A DNA stretch of 25,967 bases from Tilletiopsis washingtonensis (GCF_003144115.1 NW_020312026.1:206094-232060), one strand, 5' to 3'. Positions 1-11,600 are shown, counted from the stretch's first letter. Notes: a model not told the origin generated them from the sequence alone. Program-made: numbers and translations.

Positions 1-53
1 CGCTCATTAGCCTCACTCGCGCCGCGGCCAGAGGGGGGGGGGTGGCGACTCAC

Positions 54-834
54 TGAGCATCTCGTCGTACGTAATGGTGCCGTCGCCGTCAATGTCGTAC
101 AGCTGGAAGGCCCAGCGCAGCTTCTCGTCGAGGCGCCCGCGCGACGTCACCGAGAGGGCACAGATGAACTCCTTGAAGTCGATGGTGCCGTTGCCATTCT
201 CGTCGAAGACGTTGAAGACGAACTCGGCAAAGGTGGACGGGTCGCCAAAGGCAAAGAAGGACCTGTGTGTGTGTGCGCAGCAAAGGCAGAGCAAGGAGGC
301 AAGGGGGCGAGGTCAGCCTCTGTCTGAGCAAGGAGGAGATGCTGTGCCGCCCGCCCGCCCGCGCCCGACGCACTTGTACACCTTGATGAACTCCTGCTTG
401 TCGAGCACGCCCGAGGGGCAGTCCTTGAGGAAGCCCTTGTACCTGCGCGCGGCACACGAGTAGGCGAGCCCAACGCCGCCGTCAGCCACACTCTCTTTGC
501 GCGTGCAGCTTGCCTTGCCTCGGACTGCGACGCACCACTGCTGCAGCTCCTTGCGGTCAACTGCGCACCAGCGGGGGGAAAGAAGGTCAGCCTTGGCGGC
601 GCAGATGAGACGCGCCTGCTGCAGCGCATGCACGGCGTGCACGGTGCTGTGGGCCGACTTGCCCGCAAGCGCACCCACTCACAGTAGGTGCTCTTCTGCA
701 GATCCACCAGCTGCTCGGGCGTCTGTTGCGCGTGGAGAGAGAGAGAGAGGGGCATGAGCACGTGGGTGGCAGACACGGGCGCGCTGCGGGCACACGCCGG
801 CGCCACGCACGAGCTTCGACTGGTTCTTGCCCAT
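54..834 (-). CDS. NCS1: Frequenin / neuronal calcium sensor 1 homologue, 5' part (truncated by window edge)
   Basis: Myristoylated EF-hand calcium sensor; in yeast the family member (Frq1) activates the phosphatidylinositol 4-kinase Pik1. Exons read by eye: 834-811, 722-683, 560-536, 442-374 and 262-54. The frame is kept throughout and gives 122 residues. The start encodes MGKNQSKL, with Gly2 and Ser6 as expected for N-myristoylation. EF2 loop is residues 73-84 ([12 protein letters not shown]) and EF3 loop 109-120 ([12 protein letters not shown]), both with full calcium ligands; EF1 is degenerate (DCPSG), as is usual in the family. The segment [18 protein letters not shown] is close to animal NCS-1. 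After EF3 a GTGAGT donor opens an intron that reaches the left edge, so EF4 and roughly 65 residues lie outside. Three of five donors are GTGCGT. It is divergent from the DUF1308-LCCL gene. Identity is very secure; the partner kinase is inferred from the family. Confidence 0.93.
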
Positions 835-1118
835 GGTGGTGAGCGGGTGCGGGCGAGGGCGCGTGCAAAGGGGTGAGAGGGCGCAAGTGGAGGCGAAGCG
901 GCGGCGGCGCGAGAGAGCGGCGGGCGGTGCGCCGGCGGGTGTGCGCAAGGGGAATGCGAGTGAGTGTGCGACGCTGCGGCTGGAGGACAGCGAGAGGCAG
1001 CGGCGGTGGTGGTGGAGAGGAGCAGCGAAGCGCAACGAGGCAGCGGCGAGCGCAGCGCACAAGCCGCCGGCCAACGGCGCGCGGCGCGCCAAGGCCGCCG
1101 GAGACGCAGCGCGCGCGC

Positions 1119-1192
<74 letters not shown>

Positions 1193-2485
1193 ACGCGGGC
1201 GCGCGGTGCCGCTGGCGTGCCTGCGCCTGTGCCTCCGCCGCGCGTCATGGCATCACGCAGCGCAGCATCGCCCTCGGCCCGCCAGCCTCGCCCCGTCACA
1301 CGACGCAGCGCGGCACATGCCGTCCCACAGAGAGCAGAGACAGGCGCAGCAGGCCGTTCATGCGCAGCGAGCACCGAGAAAGAGGCGCGACGAGAGGCGC
1401 AGCGCTGGTCGCGGCCGTGCCAGCCGTCAGGCGCACAGAGCAGCTGCAGAGGGGCGCAAGCGATAGCGAGCGGCCCCTGCGCGCCTCTCACTCGCCCCTT
1501 GTGGCGTACAGCGCTGACGCACCGAGCTGCTGTACCTCGAGCCTCGAAAGACGCCGTTTGGGCAGCGTATGCTGGTGCTGCATGCTGTGCTGCTCGCTGC
1601 GACTCATCACAGACGAATGTTCTTCGCCTCTTGCCAGGAGAGACATCGGGCGCCGCAGACGCTGGGTGCTGCGCCGCCACCCCGCGTCCGCAGGCTGATG
1701 CTGCGGGCTCTTCTCTTGCTCCGCACCGCAGCGCAGCACAGCCACGCCAGCGTTCCGCGCAGCTGCATCAGCGGTCAGCAGCCGTCAGCTGCAGCAGCGC
1801 GCGTCCCTCACTCTCCAGAGCGCAGAGGTCAACGTCAGCTGGCAACATCGCCCCTGTCGGCTTGCTAGACGACAAGTGCCCAGAGCGGAGCGTTTGGACG
1901 AGGCATGCTTGTCAGAAGGAACCAAGAGCGGCATGATCGTACGAGAGCCACGCCGCGGCTCGAGCTGCGAGACGCTGAGGCGCGCCTCTTGGCACGCGGC
2001 ACCGCCACGCCGGCAGCGTCGGCGGTGCCGCTGCTGTGCCCAAGCGTCGCAGGGTGCAAACACGGAGGCTCGCTCGACTGCATGAGGCTGATGCCGGCGC
2101 GCGGGTCCGACAGAGGCTGCCGGCTGAGGGCTGGGAGCGCTGCCTCTTGGCGGAGCAGCGGCCACGGCGAGCGGTCAGCAGATCGCGATGCGCCAAGCTG
2201 CACGCTGCTTGCGCCGTGCCGCGCCCCCACGCAGACGCCGTTGCCCACGCTGCGCCTCTCCGCACGCCCACCCCCTCACGCCCACCTCATACCCGCCATT
2301 CTCCTGCTGCAGCACTGCTGAAGCATCCGACCCGCTCAGTCTACGCGCGCGCCTCAAGCTCGTCACCGCGAGCGCCCCTCGCCAGCCAGGCGCGCCGTTC
2401 TCTCACACCGTGCACCGGTGGCGAGAGACGCCTGCCGCGCCAGCCTTGGCCCTGCTCGCTGCTGAGAGAAGCCAAGCTGCTCCGC
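835..2485. promoter_or_regulatory. Divergent intergenic region between NCS1 and the DUF1308-LCCL gene
   Basis: About 1.65 kb between the two start codons. It should hold both promoters and 5' leaders. Open frames cross it on both strands, the longest about 370 codons on plus, but they are rich in Arg, Ala and Ser, lack any family resemblance and lack exon-like conservation. I read them as a by-product of high GC content. The only distinct element is the (CAG)23 tract. No clear TATA box was seen. Confidence 0.5.
1122..1190 (+). repeat. Perfect (CAG)23 trinucleotide tract
   Basis: Twenty-three uninterrupted CAG units (69 nt), CTG on the strand that NCS1 is transcribed from. It begins about 290 bases upstream of the NCS1 start codon, so it may lie in the NCS1 promoter or 5' leader. 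In the plus frames it would read as poly-Q, poly-S or poly-A, but none of those frames looks like a real gene. Confidence 0.97.
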
Positions 2486-5400
2486 ATGGCGCCTGCTTCT
2501 GCCCGCAGCTCAGCCGCGGCTGCCGCGCCGCACTCCTCCGCGCTGCCGCCGAGCGCGCAGGCCGCGGCGCTGGCGCAGGTGCTGGCTTGCATCGCCGCCT
2601 TCCTGGCGCCTGATGCCGAGCAGCACGCAGCGCCAGCCTCGCCCAACGAACACGTCTCGCTCTTCGTCGGTCCCGCATGGCTCGATGCCCCGCAGCGCCT
2701 GGCCGCGCGCCAGGCACTGCCGGGCCTCACGCGTCTGCGTGCGGTGTGCGAGAAGGAACGTGCTGCGCTGCTGGTGAGTCGAGTGGCGCATAGATGAGCT
2801 TGCTCGGCGGCGGCCCTACTGGAACTCAGGAGGCGAGATGTTGATGCCGAGAAGGTCATGGTGCCCGAAAAGGGCGCAAGGAGACACGCGCCACCCTTGG
2901 CCGCGATCAGGAACCTCGGCTCGGCCCCTCTTGAGGTGGCGCGCTTGCTGATCCGCCTTGCGCAGTCCTCCTCGCCGCCCGCACAGTCCAACGCTCCGCA
3001 TCTCGTCGCACAATGGGCCGCCGCACAGGATGCGCTCCGCACGCATCCGCCTCTGGCAGGCCTCGACGTCTCGTTCGACACGCGTGCCGCCGCAGCGGGG
3101 CCCTCGACGGGCGTGCGGCCCGCGGCCAAGGTCGACGTGGTCAGCTTCGGCGGCGGTCGGTGGACGCGTCTGATGGGAACACGAGCCTCGAAGCTGCTCT
3201 CTGAGTTCAGAGCGGCCGAGAAGGCGGCACAGCGGGTGGGCGGTGGCTTCGACTCCGAGTCGACGAGCCGCCTGCAGCACGGAGAGCTGGACGGCGTAGC
3301 CCGCAGCTGCTCGCTCTTTCGCAGCGCGCAGGAGCTCGTCGGTGCGCGCGATGCGCAGAGCAGACCGATCGAGCTCGTCATGCGCTTCACACGCATGCGT
3401 CTCGATGCCACAGCATGCGCGGAGGAGCTGCCCTTCGTCGACGCAGCAGAGCAGGAGCGCTTTGCTGCTCGGCGACGTGCGCTGCTGCTTGCGCTGCAGG
3501 CGATGCGCATCGAGGTCGAGCATGCTCCTGCTGCGCCTCTGCCTTCGAAGCTCTGCCTTCCGCAGCCGGCACACACCACGGCCGAGCTGAACCTCGACGT
3601 CTCGCTCATGGTCGCGCTCGTCAGCGACATTGCGCACATGGCGCTGCCGCATCCCGAGCGCATCGCAGACGAGTTCGTCGACGTCTCGACGCACAGTCGA
3701 CACCTCGTGGAGCAGCTGACGCGCGAGGGCTCGCAGCCGCTGTTCAGGGAGCTTGAGAGTGCCCGGCGAGTGTGGGCGACGCCGGATGCGCGCGACAAGC
3801 TGCTCGACATTGCCCGCAAGGTCGGAGGCGCGGCGGAACAACGCCGTGCGAGGGCACTCTTCGAGGAGCACGGCAGTGCTGACTTCTGGCAAGGATCACG
3901 GTGGCAAGACGCTCCGCCTCGCCTCGCTCTGCCCGTCAGGATCCTGCCTGCTCAGCCATCGAGCAGCGTCGGCGCGACGTTTCAGCGTGTCGTCGATGCC
4001 CTGGAGCATCCCAGCGAGGCGACTGCGCCGACCGAGCTGACGCACCAATGCCTGCAAGAGGGCGCGCGCCATGGCCTCACCACCGCCACAGCAAACCTGG
4101 CCTCTGTGCGCTGGCTGGCCCGACAGGTGCCTGCCGATGGCCCAGCTCCGGCCCTGGCGCTCGTCGTGCACCCGCGCTCGCTGGCCGAGACGATGCGCGC
4201 GGACATCGTCGAGCACTCGGAGCCACTGGCGCCGCAAAGCGACGTGTCGACGAAGGAGGCAAGCTTGCTCTACGCTGCTCCGCTCGCTGCTCTTCCCGCT
4301 GGCGCGCACCAGGGGAGCAGGTCGACTTCGGCCCTGCGGAGATCTTCGCGTGCCGTGCTGCGGTGGCTCGACGGGCCACGGCCACGCGCACGGCTAGTCA
4401 TTCGCCACTTTCGCTGGTGGCCTCTTGCTCCCGTTGAGCATGCGTGGCTTCGCGTGACGGCGCCTGTTGCGTGGCGCATGCCCGAAGACGCTCCCGCGCT
4501 GCTGCCGCAAGCCAGTCCCTCGCTGCCCGAGCACGACGAGGCGCCCGAGTGGCCGCAGACCGTGCGACAGGAGTACCGGCGCAACCGCAAGCACTGGCTG
4601 CTGCTCTTCTTGACATACGTGGCCTGGCTTTTCGGCTTCGTCTTTGTCGTGCGCAACATCTGGTACCGCGGCAACGTCACGATTGGCTCGCAGTCGCTCG
4701 ACGCCAGCTTCTTCTCCTGCACGTCGGCGTACTGGCTGTACAACAGCGAGTGCGGTCTCGACGGCAGCGGCTGCAGCCCCTTCGCGGCAGACGTGCCCGT
4801 GGCGTTCCGCTGTCCGGCGCACTGTGCCAAGACGACGCTCGGCCAGGCACGCGCCGTCGGCGACGAACTGCCGGCTTTCGTGCCGCTCGTCGTCGGTGGC
4901 CAAGTCGACGCCTCGGGCTCGCGCGTCTACCGCGGCGACAGCTTCGTCTGCTCGGCGGCACAGCACGCCGGCGTCATCGATGCCAATCGCGGAGGCTGCG
5001 GTGCCCTGTGGCTCAGCGGCACGAGTAGCACGTACGAGAGTGTGGAGCGCAACGGGATCCGCAGCATCGCCTTCAACTCGACGTTTCCCGTCTCCTTTAC
5101 CTTCGACGAGACGGCGCGCGGCACGGGATGCGACGACTCGCGCGCCGGCGGCTATGCGCTCAACGTGCTGCTGCTGGCCCTCGTCGGCTTTGTGCTGCGT
5201 CCCAAGCGCATCGTCTATTTCTTCACGCTCGTCTGCGTCGGCTTCTGGCATCTCAACTTCGTCGCCGAGCCGCGCCGCTTCCCGCCCACGGTCGGCGGGC
5301 CAGCAGGCGACTTTCTGCCGACGCTCTTTGGCGCCTATGTCATCTGGCGCGTCGCGGTGCGCTACGTGTGGCCGGCCTTTGCGCTCCTGCCCCTCGAGCG

Positions 5401-6351
5401 CGAAGTCTGGACGCAGGGCTTCTTCTGGCTCGGCACGCTGCTCGACGTCGTCTTTGTCGATGTGCCGCTGCAGCGCCTCGTCCTCTCCGACATTACGGGG
5501 CAGCCGGGCGCGCTCACGAGCCTGATCGTCATCGTCGTCGTTGTGCTGGTGCTGGCGATTAATCAGGTGAGTGTGCTGCCTGTACTTGTCCTGCCTATTG
5601 TCCGTGCTTGCCCTGCCTATGGCTGACACGCCTCGGTAGGTCCGCGTCATCCGCAAGGTCGGCGCGCTGCCCAAGTACCTTGCGCTCGCGGCTGTCGGCG
5701 GCCTGCTCATCGGCCTGCTCTCCGCCGTGCCGACAACAGGCCTGCGGCTGCACCACTACATCATCGCGCTGGTGCTCGTCTGCTTCTGCGCCTTCCCCAC
5801 CCGTCTCTCGCTCGCGTACTGCGCCTTCCTGCTGGGCATGTACATTGCCGGCGTGGGACGCTGGGGCTTCGACGGCGTGATCCAGAACACGGCCGAGATC
5901 GTCGGGCAGGGCGTGTACGGCACAGGCCTGCCGAGCTTCCTGGCGCCGGAGAACTTTACGGCCGCGGCGCTGCAGGTGCACTGGAACGACTTGCCGCAGC
6001 AGGAGGCGGGCGAAGTGGCGTGGGACGGCTTCCAGCTGCTCGTCGACGACGTGCTGCGCTACATCGGCCCCGCGACGTCCTACAACCTCACCTCGCTGCT
6101 CGACGTCTACGCCGGCTCCAACACGACTGCCTTTCCTGGAGGCGCGGCGTCGCTTGCCGACACGATTCGCAGCCAGCCGCGTGAGTGTGGGCCCCATGCT
6201 CGACAGTCCATGCCCATGACTGACAGCTCTCTCTGGTGCAGACTACCTGCGCCTCGCGTACTCCGCCTCCGGCCTCTCTGGCGACTTTACACGCGCCGCA
6301 GTGGCATTCTTCAACGGCACGCTCATCCCCGCACCGAGAGGCGCGACGTGA
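2486..6351 (+). CDS. DUF1308 (C7orf25-like) protein in frame with LCCL-domain membrane protein
   Basis: Exons 2486-2745, 2830-5566, 5640-6180 and 6242-6351 give 1,215 residues. The N-terminal half matches the DUF1308/C7orf25 family: LTRLRAV near residue 82, VDVVSFGGGRW at about 188, LNLDVSLMVALVSDIAH at about 340, and TTATANLASVRWL followed by a VVHPRSLAE motif at about 505-525. The C-terminal half is a fungal LCCL protein: a WLDGPRP motif at 599, a first membrane segment near 675, an LCCL domain at about 715-845 (FRCPAHC, YRGDSFVCSAAQHAGVI, GGCG), then several membrane segments and a conserved RLHHYIIAL/GRWGFDG region. The biochemical role of neither half is established. Intron 1 is uncertain: the obvious GTGAGT donor at 2774 breaks the frame, whereas GTGCGA at 2746 keeps it. 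If these are two genes, the LCCL gene could start at ATG 4193, but there is no stop between the domains. Its stop is 155 bases from the convergent DUF4203 stop. Confidence 0.8.
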
Positions 6352-6506
6352 ATGGATTATTTCGTGCAGGGTCGTCACAGAGACGTGAAAGGGGTCGTGC
6401 GCACGCCAAGAGGCTGGCGGCGGTGGTGTTGGAGGCTAATATGTACAGGGCGAGCGACGGGCGCGCTCGGACGTGCGAGCAGGGAAGCTAGGCAGGGGCT
6501 CGAGGC

Positions 6507-8500
6507 TCATCGCCGGCCCTTGACCTCTTTGCTCCACCACTCCTGGAACGCCGGACTGCCGGGCGCACTCGCGGCAGCGCTGCCAGTCGGCGGCGGCGAG
6601 GCGGGCGTGACGCCGTAGGGCGCAGCGTCTGCACCCTGCGCCTGCTGTGCGGCGTGCCATGCGCGCGCCTGTGCTTGTGCGCTGCGATGGGTGGGAGTTT
6701 GAGCAATCAGCAGGCTAAAGCTGGCGAGGCGACACTCACGCCTGGATACGGCTGATGGCGTTGATGAGGCTGGGCGTGGCGGGCACGGCTGCCGGGTTGC
6801 CCGCTGCCGCCGGCGGCGGGCTGGCCGTCGAGCGCGGCACGGCAGCGCCGTCGGTGTACGAGTCAAAGGCCTTGTGCGGCGCGCCGTCGTGACCGACGCT
6901 GACATTGCTGCCGCTCGCCTTGGTTGTGCCCGAGAGGCCCGAGCCGGTGCTGTGGTAGCTCGGCGTCGACTCCTCAAACGGCGGCGGCGACGGCAGCGCG
7001 TAGGTGCTCTTTGCCAGCTCCGAGAGACCCGCCTTGCTGGGATGCGCAAAGAGTGCCTTCTTGTCGTCCTCTGCGTCGCTGTCTACGTCGGTGTCGTCGT
7101 CTTCCTCGTGCGTCGTCGCCAGTGCGCCATCGCGGCCCAGCGCCGAGAACTTGGCCGGGCCGCGCGAGCGCGATGAGCCAGAGCGCTTGCTCTTTGCCGG
7201 CAGCGCCGTGAGCGCAGCCGACTGGCCGCCTGCGACGTGGCCGTAGCTTGCCGGGCCGCTGCCCTGCTCGAAGAAGGAGCCGATGCGTTGCCACATGCTG
7301 GGTTGGGGCTCGAAGAGGCCCGCACGCGCCAGCGAGCCCTCGTACTGGCCCGGCAGCATGCCCGACTTCTCGTAGCGCTCCGTGTACGCGCCGAGGTACT
7401 CGTTCCAGCTCGCCTCGGCATCCTCGCCGGCGTGGCGCGAGAGCAGCAGCTGCACGGCAAAGCCCAGCACCACGCCGAGAATGGCGCCAGCGATGAGGCC
7501 CTTGAACGCCGGCGCGCCCCACGAGGGAAAGGCGCGCTCGCTGTCGGGCGCAAAGAGGAGCGGCAGCAGGTTGAGCCAGGCGTGCGAGGCGGCCTCGGGC
7601 GGCGCAAAGAGGGCCACGCCGTTGAGGAACGTCACGATGCCGATGAGGGCCGTCGTGCCGTTGAGCATGATGCGCACCAGCATCTTGTTGCGCTGCAGCA
7701 GCAGCGGCGCCGTGAGCAGTGCGGCCGAGACGGCAATGAGCACGCTGCGGATGAGCAGCGTGTGGATGCCAAAGGTGGCCGTGAGGATGATGGTGAGACA
7801 CGTGGCGGCCAGCAGGCCGGAGAAGATGCGTGCCAGCGAGGCAAAGTGGCCGCAGAGGGCGAGGCCGACGAGGCCGGAGATGAGCCAGACGGCGAAGAAG
7901 GCGCCCGGCGACATGGCACGCTCCGGCTGCGGCACGCACACGGCCGCGTTGATGATGGCCGCGAGCGTGGAGAAGGCCAGGAACCCGACCGCTACGCCGC
8001 CGATGCCGCCGCCGAGCAGCGCCCGGCGCTTGCCCTTGGCACGGATGCCGGGCAGCGACGAGGCTGCGGGCGCCATCGTCGCCTTGCGTGCGCCGCGGCG
8101 CGAGAGCCAGAAGAGCGAGGCGTAGCCAGCGAAGAGCAGCAGCAGGCCCAGCACCATCCACACGATGCCGTAGATGACGGTGGCCCAGCGGAGTGCCGCC
8201 AGCTGCGCGGCCCCTGCGCAGTGGGATGAGCGCTGCGGCGCGGCAGTGCGGCGCCAGGCGCTGCGACTCACAGTCAAAGGCCGTCGACTCGGTGATGTAC
8301 TCCACGGCGCCCTCTGCCGCCATCACGGCCGGCGCCGAGTGCACCGCGGGCATGGCGCCGTCGGGGTGCAGGCGCGCGTACTCGGCGAACGCAGCGGCGA
8401 GGTCGGCGCTGGAGTGGCCGTGGTAGGCGGCGGCGCCGTCGCCGAGCGCCGCGAGCTCGGCGTCGAGGGCGGCCATCTGCGCGGCGAGCGCATCGGCCAT
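6507..8500 (-). CDS. DUF4203 / TMEM198-like multispanning membrane protein
   Basis: Exons 8500-8272, 8213-6740 and 6681-6507 give 625 residues. The first about 75 residues are Ala-rich and predicted soluble. A hydrophobic core follows, with about seven membrane segments from residue 85 to 310, for example WATVIYGIVWMVLGLLLLFA, GGIGGVAVGFLAFSTLAAII and LIAGAILGVVLGFAVQLLL. This is the arrangement of fungal DUF4203 proteins related to animal TMEM198. The rest is a long cytosolic tail with an EEDDDTDVDSDAEDD acidic patch, Ser/Pro-rich stretches and the ending AFQEWWSKEVKGRR. The intron 1 acceptor was chosen as the first CAG (exon from 8213) because the next CAG breaks the frame. The function is unknown in fungi; TMEM198 has been linked to Wnt signalling in animals, which does not transfer here. 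It is convergent with the LCCL gene and divergent from MVP1 (451 bases between starts). Confidence 0.82.
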
Positions 8501-8951
8501 GCTGTGCGGCGGCAGTCAGGGGGCGTGAGAGCGGAGGTGGAGCAGGGGTGTGCGGCGCCGAGAGAGTGTGGGAGCACAGGCACAGGTCCGGGATGGCGGA
8601 GGCGGGTGTGAGGGTAGGAAGGAGACCCCTGTGCCTGTGATGCGCATTCATCAGGCACTCGGGCCTCGCTTGCGCCCCTCGAGGCGACTTCAAGGATCGG
8701 CGGCGGCAGGCCGGCACCGGCAGCGCAAGGGACGGCAGGCACCCTGCACCGCCTCAGCGCGCCTGCCTAAAGCATCAATCAGCCTCCGACGCGCACCAAA
8801 CACTCAGGGGCGCGCGCGTCACGTGCGGACTCCACATTGGCGCAATCAGCCCGCAGCCGCACGGACGCCGGCGCGCGGCCCTATCCTCTCCCTCTCTCTC
8901 TCCCTCTCCTGCCCCCCGCACCTCGCCCTCCCTCACCTGCGCCCGGCCGGC
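8501..8951. promoter_or_regulatory. Divergent promoter region DUF4203 / MVP1 with CT tract
   Basis: 451 bases between two start codons. A pure pyrimidine run of 27 bases (8884-8910), followed by further C/T-rich sequence up to about 8938, lies just upstream of the MVP1 ATG at 8952. CT-rich blocks close to the start are common in fungal core promoters and mark transcription start sites. No other element was recognised. Confidence 0.45.
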
Positions 8952-11348
8952 ATGTCGCTCTTCGACGCGCCGCGCTCGGCCCTGCCGCGCTGGGACGCCG
9001 CCTCCATCGACGGCTTCTCCACGCACTCCGCCAGCGCCGACCCCTGGGGCGCCGGTGGTGCGCAGCCGCAGCAGCACGCCGCGCACAGCCGCGCCCACGC
9101 CGGCAGCAGTGCCGCCTCGGCCTCCGCCTCGGGCTCCTCGTCGCGCGCCAGCTCGCCGCAGCGTCGCCCGCACAGCTGCGCCAGTGCCGGCGCCGACGAC
9201 GCCGCGACCGTCGAGGTGCCGGCGCCCCTGCTCGACGCCTGGCACACCGTGGCGCCGGGCGGCGCACGCTCGCCCAGCGTGGCGCCCGAGCAGGCCGCGC
9301 GCGTGCTGGCCTCGTCGGGCATCGACACCGCGCGCGTGCAGCAGGTGCGTCGACGAAGCGCACCGCTGGCGCTGCTCTGCGTCTGACACGCCTGCACAGA
9401 TCCTCGCGCTGCTGCCCGCCGGCCCGCTCTCGCTGCCCGTCTTCTGCCTCGCCCTCGTGCTGCTCGCACACATGCAGGACGGCTCTGCGCCAAATGTGTC
9501 ACTGGCGCGACAGCAGCTGCGCAGTGGCGATCCACCGCTGCCTACGCTCGATCTGGCGCACCTGCCGCCCGCCAACTCGCGCTTCCGTGCGCAGGCCGGA
9601 AGCAGCAGCTGGGATGCGCCGGCGGAACGCAGCGCCGCGTCGCCCGAGCCGCTGCCGCCTTCCGTCTCTGGCTTTGCCTCGCTGCGTGCCGGCTCAGGCT
9701 GGGGTGCTTCGGCAGCTGCTGTCGCTCGCGATGCCTCCTCTCGGCCCGCACGCCGCAACTCGCTGCCCTCGAGCGCTGCGGCGCCGCGCAGTCGGCCCAC
9801 AGGGCCCGAGCCCAGCGTGCAAGTGCGTCTCTCGCGCGCCCAGGGCGGCACGTACTTTCGGCACACGCTCTACACCATCGCGTCTTTCCTGCCTGGCGCA
9901 CCACTGCTCAATCCCGCGTCGTACGGCGGCCGAGGCGTGGCGCACACCGTGCAGCGCCGCTACTCGGACTTTACTTGGCTGGCTGAGGCGCTCGTCAAGC
10001 GCTACCCATTCCGGCTGCTGCCGGGGCTGCCGCCGAAGCGCATGGGCCGTGAGTTCCAGCGATGCGCCAGCGTACTCAGATGCTGACCGAACGCCTCAGT
10101 GCCGCTGCCTGCGCTCAATTTCTCGACCGATGAGGGCTTCGTGGAGCAGCGCCGCCGCGGCCTGCAGCGCTACCTCCGCTCCATCGTGTAAGTCTGTCCG
10201 AAGGCCATGTGCTGCGGCTGCACTGACGCCTCGAGGCAGCTCGCATCCTGTGCTGCGCAGCGACTCGCTCGTGCTTGTCTTTCTGACCGAGACGCAGGTG
10301 AGTGCCATGCGCAGCATAGGGATTGCGCCCGATCTCACCCCTCTGCTGCAGCCGCTGGCCGAGTGGCGCGTCTCTGCGCCGACGCCCGAGCTGGAGGAAG
10401 AGGGCAACTCGCGCATCCTCACTCCCGAGGAGCTGCAGTCCGTGCCCTCGGACCTCGAGTCCAAGATGCAAGCCTCTCGCGCCGCGACACCCGGCATGGT
10501 GGAGCGGCAAGTCTCGCTCGTGCACTCGTTTGAGCGCGCCCTGCGCCGCCGCGAGGCCGAGGGCGCGGAGCACGCGCGCATGGCCGAGATGCTTGAGAGC
10601 TTGCAGGCGTGCCGCAAGGGCGTGTGGAAGCCGGAGAGCGAGCGTGACGACGAGACGGAGGGAAGACTGGCACAGGCGGAGAAGGACTTTGCGGACCTGG
10701 CCGGCGCACGTGTGAGTCGAGACGGCGAGCCTCTGCTCAGCGGGGCTGACGATGCATGGCAGGCTCAGGCCATGGCGACCGACATGCTCGAGGCTCTCAG
10801 AGTGCGTGAAGCTGCCTCGCGTGACATCATACACGGCTGACGTCGACCACGCAGTACCAGCGCGACCTGTGGTTCGCCGCGCGCGACCTGTGGGCGCGGC
10901 ACGAGCGGCTCTCGCCCGACGCCGTCGAGGCGACGCGCAAGAAGCTCGAGGCCAACGCCAAGCGCCTCGTCGTGCTGCGGCAGGAGCGTGCGCCGGGCTG
11001 GGAGGAGGAGGCGAAGCGCCTGCGTGTCGCGCTCGAGGATGACAACGCGCTGGTGGAGCGTGCGCTGCGACGACGGGTGAGGCATGAGCCGAGTGGTGCT
11101 GAGCGCTTAAGCTGACGTGCGGCAGGAACACACGCGCATGGCCCTCTGGGAAGAGCTGCAGCGTCTGCACTGGCAGAGCCGCCTTGTCGAGGGCGAGTGG
11201 CGCGCACACGCCAAGCGCGAGGCGGCGCACCTGGCCGCGACGAGGTGAGCACATACAGCGACACTTGCTGCGGTGCCTCTGACGTGCCTTCCCCAGACGT
11301 GCTGCAGATGAACTCGCTGCGGCGCTAGATACCATGTCCCAGATCTGA
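8952..11348 (+). CDS. MVP1: Sorting nexin MVP1 (SNX8-type), PX domain
   Basis: Endosomal sorting nexin that binds phosphatidylinositol 3-phosphate and acts in retrograde or vacuolar protein sorting. Eight exons: 8952-9344, 9400-10048, 10100-10187, 10240-10297, 10352-10801, 10855-11076, 11126-11244 and 11297-11348, giving 676 residues. The first 130 residues are Ser/Ala-rich. A short conserved helical block (ILALLPAGPLSLPVFCLALV, about 132-151) matches the N-terminal module of basidiomycete Mvp1. The PX domain covers about 271-395, with the lipid-binding QRRYSDFTWL motif at about 316, LPPKRMG at about 341 and RRRGLQRYL. The rest is a helical BAR-like region with many charged heptads, ending AALDTMSQI. 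Intron 4 (54 nt, no stop) could be retained in frame. The stop is 252 bases from the convergent aquaporin stop, and that gap holds nothing I can name. Confidence 0.92.
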
Positions 11349-11600
11349 CCGGGCGCAATTACATGAGATGCGGACGCGAGAGACGGCAACGGCGGAGCAA
11401 GCATGCAGAGACGGCAGCTGGGAAAGCGTTGAGCATTGCAAATCCATGCATCAGGTCATTAGCAGCAGAGTCGTTAGAGGAGCAGGAGATGGGAGCCAAG
11501 ATGGGGCAGGAGATGCAAGAGGGCAAGCACGGAGTCGCTTGGATGAAGAGAAGTGGTATGCGAGGCCCGATAGAGGGCTTTCGGCTCGGCAGACGGACGC

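Noticed and set aside
827-1936. Long plus-strand open frames carrying poly-A, poly-Q or poly-S from the CAG tract
   Set aside because: All three plus frames stay open through the repeat, as any CAG tract allows. No family resemblance or exon structure supports a poly-Q protein.
2341-3819. Open frame of about 490 codons on minus across the DUF1308 region
   Set aside because: Antisense to a plus-strand frame with clear family motifs. Its sequence is Arg/Ser/Ala-rich with no domain, typical of GC-rich antisense shadows.
4394-5710. Open frame of about 440 codons on minus across the LCCL region
   Set aside because: Complementary to the conserved LCCL frame. No recognisable domain and no splice logic of its own.
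7237-8229. Plus-strand frame of 330 codons opposite DUF4203
   Set aside because: Antisense of a membrane protein with obvious hydrophobic segments; the Glu/Arg/Ala/Gly-rich reading is a by-product.
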